Below, one piece after another: positions 14,240-23,103 of a stretch of 32,627 nucleotides of DNA. How positions within the stretch are numbered: the first letter of the stretch is position 1; every line of letters begins with the position of its first letter. Both the position numbers and the translations under genes were made by a program. The notes under the pieces were generated by a model. It was not told the origin of the DNA and did no database searches. It worked only from the letters and a program-made list of their open reading frames with translations. The stretch comes from a bacterium (lineage in GTDB: Bacteria; Vulcanimicrobiota; Xenobia; Xenobiales; JADMJV01). Where the stretch lies: NCBI GenBank assembly GCA_030149525.1, contig JASBRJ010000338.1:1-32627 (forward strand). The letters run 5' to 3'.

Positions 14240-15271
14240 ATGAATTTTGCGACAATGTTATTGGCAGCGGCCGGTTCTCACGGTAGCTTTAGCTTCCATC
14301 ACCAGTTGATCGTAGCGTCAACTGTGATTGTAGTGACCGTGCTGATTCTGCTTGGTGTACTGGCTCGGGGACAGATCGGAATCGTTCCTCGAGGCTTTGG
14401 GGCCGCCTTTGAGCACGTATTTGACTGGATCGACGGATTGAGTCAGGACATGATAGGGCCCGGATCGCGTCAGTATGTTCCGATCCTGATGTCATTTTTT
14501 CTGTTTATCCTGGCCTCCAACTGGAGCGGTCTGTTGCCGCTTCCGGTTTTCAATGTTGATTCGGCCTACGCGTCTCAATTGAGTGCGCATTCTAATGAGG
14601 GGCACGCTCAGCCTGACCCCGCCACGGTGATTGAGGGTGAGACTCCCGTTGAGTCGGAAGATCACCACCTTCACTTCGCCTACGAGGCTCCCACGGTTTC
14701 ATTTAACACCACCTTGGCTCTCGCTGTGATCTCCTTCTTGGCTTTCAATTTTTATGGAATCAAGAAGAATGTGATGCCTTCTGCCGGAGGGCATCATCAC
14801 GACCACGAGGGAGATGAGCATCACGCTCACTCTTCGGGCGGCATCGGCGGAATCTTCACCTGGTTGGGCCACTTTATTCAGCCGACTCCCATGTTGTGGA
14901 ACTCCCTTGAAGGGGTAGCGCGCTACGCTCTCGTCCCCTTGCTTCTGGTGTTGTTTCTCTGTCTGAATATCGTGGAAGAGGTTGCACGGATCTTGAGTCT
15001 CTCGATTCGACTTTTCGGCAACATCTCGGGTGAGCACTCTGTTAAGGTGAACCTCTTAGGGGTTCTAGGGAAATTTTTGAATCAGTCACTTTCGGCTCTC
15101 AAAGTGGGAGGAATTGGAAGCGGCGTGTTTCATTTCGGATTGGCCGGCTTGATTTGGGGAGCATCGGTCTTCGCAACCCTTTTGGGTGCGTTGGCCGGCT
15201 TCATTCAAGCGATGGTCTTCATGATCTTAAGTTTGGTGTACATAGCCCACGCAGTGGCTGATGAACATTAA
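14240..15271 (+). CDS. atpB: ATP synthase Fo subunit a, with two extra hydrophilic inserts
   Basis: The proton-channel stator of Fo. At 343 residues it is much longer than the usual 220-280. The essential Arg is present in LSLSIRLFGN (R257), followed by the expected C-terminal helices (FATLLGALAGFIQAMVFMIL). Two inserts explain the length. One is about 40 residues, acidic and His-containing (about 107-150), after LLPLPVFN. The other is a His cluster with seven His in 13 residues (185-197, HHHDHEGDEHHAH) after FYGIKKNVMPS. The rest of the fold aligns normally (PTVSFNTTLALAV). It follows atpI by 21 bp. Confidence 0.93.
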   Translation: MNFATMLLAAAGSHGSFSFHHQLIVASTVIVVTVLILLGVLARGQIGIVPRGFGAAFEHVFDWIDGLSQDMIGPGSRQYVPILMSFFLFILASNWSGLLPLPVFNVDSAYASQLSAHSNEGHAQPDPATVIEGETPVESEDHHLHFAYEAPTVSFNTTLALAVISFLAFNFYGIKKNVMPSAGGHHHDHEGDEHHAHSSGGIGGIFTWLGHFIQPTPMLWNSLEGVARYALVPLLLVLFLCLNIVEEVARILSLSIRLFGNISGEHSVKVNLLGVLGKFLNQSLSALKVGGIGSGVFHFGLAGLIWGASVFATLLGALAGFIQAMVFMILSLVYIAHAVADEH

Positions 15272-15280
15272 GAAAAAAAA

Positions 15281-15296
15281 GAAGCCGCTCGGCTTC
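15281..15296 (+). promoter_or_regulatory. Intercistronic hairpin before atpE
   Basis: GAAGCC-GCTC-GGCTTC forms a 6-bp stem with a tetraloop. It is preceded by an A-rich run and followed by an AU-rich stretch and a strong AAAGGAGG ribosome site at about 15317-15324. It is not a plus-strand terminator because no U run follows. Many organisms boost translation of the multi-copy c subunit through this leader; that role is inferred here. Confidence 0.5.
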
Positions 15297-15330
15297 ACAA
15301 TTTATTGATTGGACTCTAAAGGAGGAAACG

Positions 15331-15654
15331 ATGAAAAGTCTCTATGGACATTTCTCGAAGGTTTGTTGGATTTTGTTGGCGCTGGTTGTTCCCGCGCTGG
15401 CGCAAGAAGGTGGCGCAGCAATGAGTGCTGACGGCATGATCGCTATCGGTGCCGGACTGGCTATCAGTGTTGGTACCATCGGCCCTGGTCTGGGTCTTGG
15501 TAACGGTGTAGGTAAAGCGATGGAAGCTATCGGTCGCAACCCCGAAGCTGAACCCAAAATCAAGAACAACATGATTGTTGGTCTGGCGTTTATTGAGGCT
15601 CTCTCCATCTACGCTCTGGTAATCGCTTTCATTCTGAGCGGAAATATCGGATAG
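15331..15654 (+). CDS. atpE: ATP synthase Fo subunit c with N-terminal signal-like extension
   Basis: The rotor-ring proteolipid. The core (residues about 34-105) is a normal helical hairpin: AIGAGLAISVGTIGPGLGLG, the RNP loop (69-71), and AFIEALSIYALVIAFIL with the ion-binding Glu (E89). Na-type ligands are missing: Leu56 stands where Na-rings have Gln, and Ala90 follows the Glu where Ser is needed. Proton use is therefore predicted. Residues 1-25 look like a cleavable signal peptide (positive start, hydrophobic core, ALA-Q), which is extra. An excellent AAAGGAGG site supports the upstream ATG; an internal ATG at 15421 (M31) is the only rival. Confidence 0.95.
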   Translation: MKSLYGHFSKVCWILLALVVPALAQEGGAAMSADGMIAIGAGLAISVGTIGPGLGLGNGVGKAMEAIGRNPEAEPKIKNNMIVGLAFIEALSIYALVIAFILSGNIG

Positions 15655-15681
15655 TTTCAGAGTCTGATTTAGGAGTCAAGT

Positions 15682-16185
15682 ATGGAAGTCGTCGGTAAAG
15701 TTCTCGCAAGCCTTGACTTTGATACCACGACCTTTATCTGCCAAGCGTTTCTGTTTTTCGTCCTTCACTTTTCGCTCAATGCGTTGGTGTATCAGCCGAT
15801 TATGCAGATTCGCGATAGTCGCGACAAGAAGATTGCCACCAGTCTGGCTGCAGCGGAAGCTGCCAAGGACGAGGCGCGGCGTCTCAAGGAAGACTATGAG
15901 CAGAAGGTCCGTGGTGCCAGGGCTGATGGACAATTGGCGCTCCAGAAAGCTACCGAATCTGCCGAAGCCGAGCGCAAGACTCGCGTAGAGAAAGCGCGTC
16001 AGGAAGCAGCGGACATATTGCAAGCGGCTCGCAAAGAGGCCGATGCCATGTTGGCGAAGGCTGAAGGGTCTCTCGAGACTCAGTCTGAGCAAGTCGCGAA
16101 AGCGATTGTGTCCAAGCTACTGACCGCTTCTCTGGGCGAGGAAGATAGCAAGGCTATTGTTGCAACGTTGGGAGGTGCTTCGTGA
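15682..16185 (+). CDS. atpF': ATP synthase Fo subunit b' (first b-type stator)
   Basis: A 167-residue peripheral-stalk subunit. One N-terminal membrane helix (about 15-37) is followed by a long charged coiled coil rich in Ala, Glu, Lys and Arg. It is the first of two unequal b-type genes, the arrangement seen where the stalk is a b/b' heterodimer. TTAGGAG precedes the ATG. Its stop overlaps the GTG of the next gene (GTGA). Confidence 0.9.
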   Translation: MEVVGKVLASLDFDTTTFICQAFLFFVLHFSLNALVYQPIMQIRDSRDKKIATSLAAAEAAKDEARRLKEDYEQKVRGARADGQLALQKATESAEAERKTRVEKARQEAADILQAARKEADAMLAKAEGSLETQSEQVAKAIVSKLLTASLGEEDSKAIVATLGGAS

Positions 16186-16706
16186 GTCTAAGTTTGTTCA
16201 ATCATCTTGGCATGACCGGAGCTCAGGTCTTCGATTGGCTAGTCTCCATCGCGAACTTCGGCATTATGTTTATCCTCTTTCGTCTGGTTGTGATCATCCC
16301 GATGCAAGAGGCCGTGAAGCTCAGAGAACAGAGGGTCGCTCTCAGGCTCAAGGAGATCGATAAGATCGCCAAGGATGCCCAGGAGACGAAAGAGACTTTT
16401 CAAGCTCGCTTCGGACAGGTCGATACCGTCCTTGCCGAGGTGAAAGAGGCTTCCGACCGCTCGCTTGCACAAGTGAAGCAGCGGCTGGAAGAGCGCGCCG
16501 AGGCTGAAGAGAAGTACATCTTGGAAAAAGCCAAGGCGGAAGCTGAAGCGCTCAAGCGTGAAGCGGAAGTCCGTGTTCGTTCTCAGGTGGCCGATAAGGC
16601 TGTGGCGCGGGCGGAAGTTCTTTTGAATTTCGCACTCGACGCCGGTTCTCAGAATAAGATTCTCACCGCTTCGGTGAAGAAGATGGGAGAGCTAAGTGCT
16701 TCTTAG
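16182..16706 (+). CDS. atpF: ATP synthase Fo subunit b (second b-type stator)
   Basis: A 174-residue subunit with an N-terminal membrane helix (about 17-40, ending VVIIPMQEAV) and a long coiled coil to the C-terminus. It starts with GTG overlapping the b' stop by 4 bp, which couples the two. It overlaps atpH by 11 bp. Which of the two genes is b and which is b' is set by position only. Confidence 0.9.
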   Translation: MSLSLFNHLGMTGAQVFDWLVSIANFGIMFILFRLVVIIPMQEAVKLREQRVALRLKEIDKIAKDAQETKETFQARFGQVDTVLAEVKEASDRSLAQVKQRLEERAEAEEKYILEKAKAEAEALKREAEVRVRSQVADKAVARAEVLLNFALDAGSQNKILTASVKKMGELSAS

Positions 16707-17238
16707 AGCTGTTGCGGTAAGATATGCTGACGCCCTGATGTCGTTGGCCGACAAAGCTGGTGGTTTGGAGAAGTTGGACGCAGATCTGGGGTTAGTCGCG
16801 TCCACCATCGCCGAGCACGAAGGCCTTCGGTCGGCTCTCGAGTCTCCTACTGTGCCGAGCACCAAAAAGCACGCTGTCTTGAAAGCGGTCTTTGAGGGTA
16901 AGGTCTCATCTACCATAGTGAACTTCTTGTATGTTCTGGTGGATAAGAAGCGGGAAGAGTATCTGGGCAAGATTTTGGAAGTCTTTCAGGAGCGTCTGCG
17001 CGAGGCGCGGGGCGAGGTTGCCTGTCACGTTGTGTCGGCCAAACCCCTCACCGCCGCTATTCGCAAGGATTTAGAAAAGAACCTCAAGTCGTTCTCTGGG
17101 CGTGCCGTCCAGTTGACGGAAGAGGTCCAGCCCGAGTTGCTGGCCGGTATGGTCGTGACTGTGGGTGACAGAGTAATAGATACAAGTTTTCGGAATCAGC
17201 TGCGCGAGATCGGGGAACGTCTCTCGCGGGTTGATTGA
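16696..17238 (+). CDS. atpH: ATP synthase F1 subunit delta
   Basis: A 180-residue OSCP/delta subunit that joins the b stalk to the top of F1. The N-terminus has the typical AVAVRYADALMSLADKAG helix. The middle has NFLYVLVDKKREEYLGKILEVF. The C-terminal domain ends in ELLAGMVVTVGDRVIDTSFRNQL, a diagnostic delta motif. The GTG start lies inside the atpF end, with GGGAGA upstream. Confidence 0.95.
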   Translation: MLLRAVAVRYADALMSLADKAGGLEKLDADLGLVASTIAEHEGLRSALESPTVPSTKKHAVLKAVFEGKVSSTIVNFLYVLVDKKREEYLGKILEVFQERLREARGEVACHVVSAKPLTAAIRKDLEKNLKSFSGRAVQLTEEVQPELLAGMVVTVGDRVIDTSFRNQLREIGERLSRVD

Positions 17239-17256
17239 ATATGATGGAGGATTAGA

Positions 17257-18783
17257 ATGGCGATTCGAGCCGAAGAGATCAGTGATATTCTCGTAAAAGA
17301 GATCGAGGGATATGATCCCGAGGTCAAGGATCTCCCGTACGGGACGGTCGTGCAGGTGGGGGACAATATTGCAACTGTCTACGGTCTGCGCGATGCCCGA
17401 GCCGGTGAGTTGCTCTCCTTCGCTGGTGGCGAACTCGGTATCGCCATGAACCTCGAAGAAGACACAATTGGTGCCGTTATCATGGGTGACGACACCGAGA
17501 TTAAAGAGGGTGACCGAGTAGAGAGCACCGGCAAAATTGCCGAGGTTCCTGTAGGTGAAGCCCTCCTGGGGCGCGTTATCGACGCCCTTGGTAACCCCAT
17601 CGACGGCCGGGGTCCTATTGAGACCACCGAAACCCGTACGATTGAGTTTACCGCTCCCACTGTTCCTGAAAGGGAGAGTGTACACGAGCCTCTGCAAACC
17701 GGTATTAAAGCGGTAGATGCTCTGATTCCCATCGGTCGCGGTCAGCGTGAGTTGATCATCGGTGACCGCCAAACTGGTAAAACTGCTATCGCGGTCGACG
17801 CCATTGTGAATCAGCGCGATACGGACTGCTACTGCGTTTACGTGGCTATCGGTCAAAAGACCAACAACGTAGCGGCTGTTGTGGACAACTTGAGAGAAGC
17901 GGGCGCCCTGGACGGCAAAACCGTAATCGTTTCGGCTAGTGCCAACGAGTCTCCCTCGATGCTCTATCTCGCCCCCTACACAGGTTGCGCTATCGCCGAG
18001 CAGTTAATGTACGAAGGTAAGCACGTCCTCATCGTTTATGACGACCTTACCAAGCACGCTAACGCGTACCGCGAGATTTCCCTCTTGCTGCGTCGTCCTC
18101 CGGGACGGGAAGCGTATCCTGGTGACGTATTCTTCTTGCACTCACGTCTTCTGGAAAGAGCAGCTAAGCTGCACAAGAGCCTGGGCGGTGGTTCTATGAC
18201 CGCACTGCCCATCATTGAGACTCAACTCGGCGACGTATCGGCTTACATTCCCACTAACGTAATTTCCATTACCGACGGTCAGATCTTCCTCGACAACGAC
18301 TTGTTCTATCAAGGTATCCGACCGGCTGTGGATGTTGGTATCTCGGTATCTCGCGTGGGTGGTTCGGCTCAGATCAAAGCTATGAAAAAAGTAGCCGGTC
18401 CTCTGCGTCTCGACCTTGCTCAATATCGTGCGCTGGCTGCTTACGCTAAGCTGTCCGCCGACGAACTCGATAAGCAGTCCCGAGAGCAGCTGGCTCGCGG
18501 TGCTCGTTTGACCGAGATTCTCAAGCAGAAGCAGTTCGACGTTATGCCGGTTGAGCTACAGGTGTGTATCCTGTACGCTGCAACTCAGGGTCACCTCGAC
18601 GACATTGAAGTGGAAGACATCAAAGAGTTTGAGAACGGCTTCCACGACTACGTTAAGGCCAATCACGCCGACATCCACAAAGAGCTGGTTGAGAAGAAAT
18701 CTCTCTCTGATGAGTTGAACGCCAAGTTGGACGCAGCGATTAAGTCGTACAAAGAGGAGTTTCTCGCCGGCCGCAACGCTTAG
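17257..18783 (+). CDS. atpA: ATP synthase F1 subunit alpha
   Basis: A 508-residue non-catalytic nucleotide-binding subunit of full normal length. Walker A is GDRQTGKT (169-176). The [11 protein letters not shown] segment carries the arginine finger that completes the beta catalytic site. GGAGG precedes the ATG. The sequence is highly conserved, with no odd substitutions noticed. Codon use looks more biased toward a few codons than in the flanking accessory genes, as expected for a highly expressed gene. Confidence 0.98.
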   Translation: MAIRAEEISDILVKEIEGYDPEVKDLPYGTVVQVGDNIATVYGLRDARAGELLSFAGGELGIAMNLEEDTIGAVIMGDDTEIKEGDRVESTGKIAEVPVGEALLGRVIDALGNPIDGRGPIETTETRTIEFTAPTVPERESVHEPLQTGIKAVDALIPIGRGQRELIIGDRQTGKTAIAVDAIVNQRDTDCYCVYVAIGQKTNNVAAVVDNLREAGALDGKTVIVSASANESPSMLYLAPYTGCAIAEQLMYEGKHVLIVYDDLTKHANAYREISLLLRRPPGREAYPGDVFFLHSRLLERAAKLHKSLGGGSMTALPIIETQLGDVSAYIPTNVISITDGQIFLDNDLFYQGIRPAVDVGISVSRVGGSAQIKAMKKVAGPLRLDLAQYRALAAYAKLSADELDKQSREQLARGARLTEILKQKQFDVMPVELQVCILYAATQGHLDDIEVEDIKEFENGFHDYVKANHADIHKELVEKKSLSDELNAKLDAAIKSYKEEFLAGRNA

Positions 18784-18796
18784 GAGTAGTTAAACG

Positions 18797-19651
18797 ATGT
18801 CGAGTCTTAAAGACATAAAGAACCGCATCAAATCTGTTCGAAACATTCAGCAGATCACCAAGGCCATGAAAATGGTTGCGGCGTCGCGGATTCGTAAGGC
18901 TGAGGAACAGCTGAAGGCGGCTCGGCCTTATGCGGAAAAGCTGAAAGAGGTCGTGTTCGATCTGACGGCCGGGTTGGATGAAGTTCTTCATCCTCTCATG
19001 GAGGTTCGCAAGGTCGAGAACATCGCCGTGATCGTGGTCTCCTCTGACAAGGGTCTCTGTGGTGCGTACAACAACAACCTGCTGCGAATGGCCTGGAAAG
19101 AACTCAGCGAGAATCCTCCGGATAAACTGGTCGCCATCGGCGCCAAGGCTAACAAATACCTTGCGCGTCGTGGTGTGAAGCCCGATGAGAGTCGTATTAA
19201 CTGGGAGCCCGAATTCGAGCTCGCGCAGGAGTACGCTACACTGGTGGCTGATTGGTTTGTCTCCGGTGAGGTTGATCAAGTCGTGGTGTACTACACCCAG
19301 GCAGTGACCTCCATGACTCAAGAGCCTGTTCGTGAGGTCGTCCTTCCGGTGAAGAAGGAAGGTCTGGATCAGGAGACCGGAGTTATTCCTTATGACTTCG
19401 AGCCCTCCGCCGACGCGGCTCTCGATGTGCTGCTGCCGCGCTATGTGAGAAACGTTATCTTCAAGATTCTTATGGAATCCAAAGTGGCGGAGCTTGCAGC
19501 GAGGCTCAAGGCGATGAGCAATGCGACCGATAACGCCGATAAGCTGGCAGATGAGCTGACATTGCAGTTCTTCCGTCTGCGTCAGGAAGCGATTACCACC
19601 GAGATCCTCGAGATCTGTAGTGGTGCAGAAGCTCTGGCTCAATCGAGCTAG
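18797..19651 (+). CDS. atpG: ATP synthase F1 subunit gamma
   Basis: A 284-residue central-shaft subunit. The N-terminal coil (IKNRIKSVRNIQQITKAMKM) and C-terminal coil (RLKAMSNATDNADKLADEL, ending ITTEILEICSGAEAL) form the rotor shaft. VVSSDKGLCGAYNNNL is the conserved globular motif. No chloroplast-type redox Cys pair insert is seen. It follows atpA by 13 bp. Confidence 0.97.
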   Translation: MSSLKDIKNRIKSVRNIQQITKAMKMVAASRIRKAEEQLKAARPYAEKLKEVVFDLTAGLDEVLHPLMEVRKVENIAVIVVSSDKGLCGAYNNNLLRMAWKELSENPPDKLVAIGAKANKYLARRGVKPDESRINWEPEFELAQEYATLVADWFVSGEVDQVVVYYTQAVTSMTQEPVREVVLPVKKEGLDQETGVIPYDFEPSADAALDVLLPRYVRNVIFKILMESKVAELAARLKAMSNATDNADKLADELTLQFFRLRQEAITTEILEICSGAEALAQSS

Positions 19652-19670
19652 GGCGAAATAGAAACGAAGA

Positions 19671-19686
19671 ACCAGCCTCGGCTGGT
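19671..19686 (+). promoter_or_regulatory. Intercistronic hairpin between atpG and atpD
   Basis: ACCAGCC-TC-GGCTGGT is a perfect 7-bp inverted repeat in the 95-bp atpG-atpD gap, the largest gap within the F1 genes. No U tract follows, so it is unlikely to be a terminator. It may stabilise or process the mRNA for beta. The core GCC.CTCGGC resembles the hairpin before atpE. Confidence 0.45.
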
Positions 19687-19710
19687 AAGAGAAATAATGA
19701 ATTTGCATAA

Positions 19711-21198
<1,488 letters not shown>

Positions 21199-21220
21199 CG
21201 ACAGGAAGGCATAGGTCCCA

Positions 21221-21628
21221 GTGTATACCAAGGACTTTACAGTAGAGATCGTCACCCCGGTCCGAACCAAATTCGAGGGTACCTGTCAGGAAATTATCCT
21301 GCCCGGTATCCAAGGAGAAATGGCTGTTTTGGGCGGCCACGCTCCGCTGCTTACCATGCTGAGTCCCGGTATCACCGTGACCAAGCAGGGCGACAAAGAG
21401 CAGGTCCTGACCACAGGGGAAGGCTTTGCAACTATCGCCGAAAATCGCGTGGTTTGTCTGGTGGATTTCGCCCACGAGATCAGTGAGCTGGACTTCGACG
21501 CCCTTCGCGCAGAGCGCGACGGGCTTCAGTCCGAGCTCAACGCCGACCCGGGCAACGCACATATTCGAAATAAGAAGCAGCAAGTTGAGGCCAAACTCAG
21601 AGCTGAGAATTACGGCAAGAACAGCTAG
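21221..21628 (+). CDS. atpC: ATP synthase F1 subunit epsilon
   Basis: A 135-residue subunit linking gamma to the c-ring and often restraining ATP hydrolysis. The N-terminal beta-sandwich shows VEIVTPVRTKFEG, LPGIQGEMAVLGGHAPLL and ENRVVCLVDFAHEI. The C-terminal part (about 90-135) is the expected helical hairpin. The start is GTG. The stop codon is directly followed by the murA ATG with no gap. Confidence 0.94.
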   Translation: MYTKDFTVEIVTPVRTKFEGTCQEIILPGIQGEMAVLGGHAPLLTMLSPGITVTKQGDKEQVLTTGEGFATIAENRVVCLVDFAHEISELDFDALRAERDGLQSELNADPGNAHIRNKKQQVEAKLRAENYGKNS

Positions 21629-22900
21629 ATGGCTCGTATCCTCGTAAAAGGCCCAACACCCCTCAGGGGCAAGATCAAGGCAAGCGGCGCGAAAAACGCC
21701 TGCTTGCCTATTCTTGCTGCGTCCATTTTGGCCAAGGGCAGAGTGCTCTTGAAGCGAGTACCAAACATCTCCGACGTCCACACCATGCTGGGAATTCTCC
21801 AAGGCATGGGAGTTAAAGCAGAGTGGAAAGGTCGCGAAGAGCTGGAGCTTGATACCAGTTCCGTCATCACCACGGCTCCGGAAGAGTTGGTGAGGCAAAT
21901 GAACGCGAGCTTCGACGTGGCCGGTCCTTTGCTGGCTTGCTACGGAGAGGCTAACATCTCGCTGCCCGGCGGCTGTCGTCTAGGGCCCCGCCCGGTGGAC
22001 CTCCACCTCATGGGGTTCAAGAAGCTTGGAGCCTCCGTCACTTCCGAACATGGCGTGGTACACGCTCGGGCGAAGAAGCTTGTAGGAGCTCGAATCACCT
22101 TCCCTAAAGTGTCTGTAGGCGCTACGAAGAACTGCTTGATGGCTTCGGTTTTAGCCGAAGGCACGACAGTCTTGGAAAATTGCGCCAAGGAACCCGAGAT
22201 TGTCGACCTCGCGAACTTCCTAGTTGCCATGGGTGCCAAAGTGAGCGGACAGGGTACCTCCAAACTGACCGTAGAGGGAGTTTCCGAACTTCACGGCGTG
22301 GAGTACTCCGTTCTGCCGGATCGTATTGAGGCAGGAACTTTCCTTATCGGTGCGGCCATGACCGGCGGCGAGGTTACCGTCGAAGACTGCAAACCGGAAG
22401 ACATCAGTGCCCTCATCAGCGTTCTTCGTGAGGCCGGCCAACAGGTGGATGTAGGGGAAGACTACGTCACAGTGAAAGCAGTGCGTCCCATCCAGCCGGT
22501 GGAGGTTGCCACAGCCCCTCACCCCGGTTTCCCCACCGATATGCATCCGCAAATGGTAGCGATGCTCGGCCTTGCCGACGGGGCGAGTTTGCTCAACGAG
22601 ACGATCTTCTCCGGCCGTTTCATGTACGCCATGGAGCTGGTTCGCTTAGGAGCTCAACTGAGGGTTTCCGATCGCCAAGTGTTCATCCGAGGCGTGCAGC
22701 AGTATAGCGGCGCTCCGGTTGACGCACCGGACTTACGGGCTGGGGCGGCACTCATTCTGGCAGGAATGGCTGCAGAAGGGGAAACTCTGATTTCCGGAAT
22801 TCATTTCATAGACCGGGGTTATCAGGATCTCGAGGAGCGACTTCGCTCGCTGGGGGCCGACATTGTTCGATTGGAAAAGCCTGTCCCGGCGAGATCCTAG
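21629..22900 (+). CDS. murA: UDP-N-acetylglucosamine 1-carboxyvinyltransferase
   Basis: The first committed step of peptidoglycan synthesis, joining PEP to UDP-GlcNAc. A 423-residue protein with GAKNACLPIL (K22, N23), the fosfomycin-target Cys in LPGGCRLGPRPVDLH (C116), DRIEAGTFLIGAA, GFPTDMHPQM, DLRAGAALILAG and HFIDRGYQDLEERL. Two positions that are Arg in E. coli MurA (R91 and R103) are Asn and Cys here (QMNASF, LLACYG). The other active-site Arg and Asp residues seem retained. The ATG abuts the atpC stop, so translation is probably coupled. It ends before a strong terminator and is the last gene of the unit. Confidence 0.95.
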   Translation: MARILVKGPTPLRGKIKASGAKNACLPILAASILAKGRVLLKRVPNISDVHTMLGILQGMGVKAEWKGREELELDTSSVITTAPEELVRQMNASFDVAGPLLACYGEANISLPGGCRLGPRPVDLHLMGFKKLGASVTSEHGVVHARAKKLVGARITFPKVSVGATKNCLMASVLAEGTTVLENCAKEPEIVDLANFLVAMGAKVSGQGTSKLTVEGVSELHGVEYSVLPDRIEAGTFLIGAAMTGGEVTVEDCKPEDISALISVLREAGQQVDVGEDYVTVKAVRPIQPVEVATAPHPGFPTDMHPQMVAMLGLADGASLLNETIFSGRFMYAMELVRLGAQLRVSDRQVFIRGVQQYSGAPVDAPDLRAGAALILAGMAAEGETLISGIHFIDRGYQDLEERLRSLGADIVRLEKPVPARS

Positions 22901-22927
22901 AGCAGCAAGCCGGCCTTCGCAAAAAAG

Positions 22928-22952
22928 ACTCCCGTCAGGGAGTTTTTTTTTT
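22928..22952. terminator. Intrinsic terminator after murA
   Basis: A 6-bp stem, ACTCCC (22928-22933) with GGGAGT (22938-22943), has a GTCA loop and a run of ten T. Six A residues precede the stem, so it may also work on the other strand. It ends the wecA-atp-murA unit. Confidence 0.93.
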
Positions 22953-22954
22953 GC

Positions 22955-23012
22955 CGGAGTTTCCCGGACTAGAGGCGTCTTCACGGAGTTTCCCGGACTA
23001 GAGGCGTCTTCG
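22955..23012. repeat. 29-bp direct tandem duplication downstream of murA
   Basis: CGGAGTTTCCCGGACTAGAG plus nine more bases occurs at 22955-22983 and again at 22984-23012, identical but for the last base. A third, diverged start (CGGAGAAACCGGGG) follows at 23013. It lies between the murA terminator and tamB. It could be a protein-binding site in the tamB upstream region. No ORF is seen here. Confidence 0.85.
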
Positions 23013-23103
23013 CGGAGAAACCGGGGTAAGTCACAGTAGTTAGATTGCACACCCCACACAGGACGTGCGCGCTTTTGCGGGAACGTTGAATTTTTGTCAC
23101 TAA

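Noticed and set aside
15272-15300. Plus-strand terminator between atpB and atpE
   Set aside because: The A run lies before the stem and no U run follows. The operon must read through to atpE.
15331-15654. Na-driven ATP synthase
   Set aside because: The Gln and Ser ligands of Na-type c subunits are replaced by Leu and Ala, so proton coupling is more likely.
17071-17856. 261-codon minus-strand ORF opposite atpH and atpA
   Set aside because: Antisense to certain genes, and the translation shows no family motifs.
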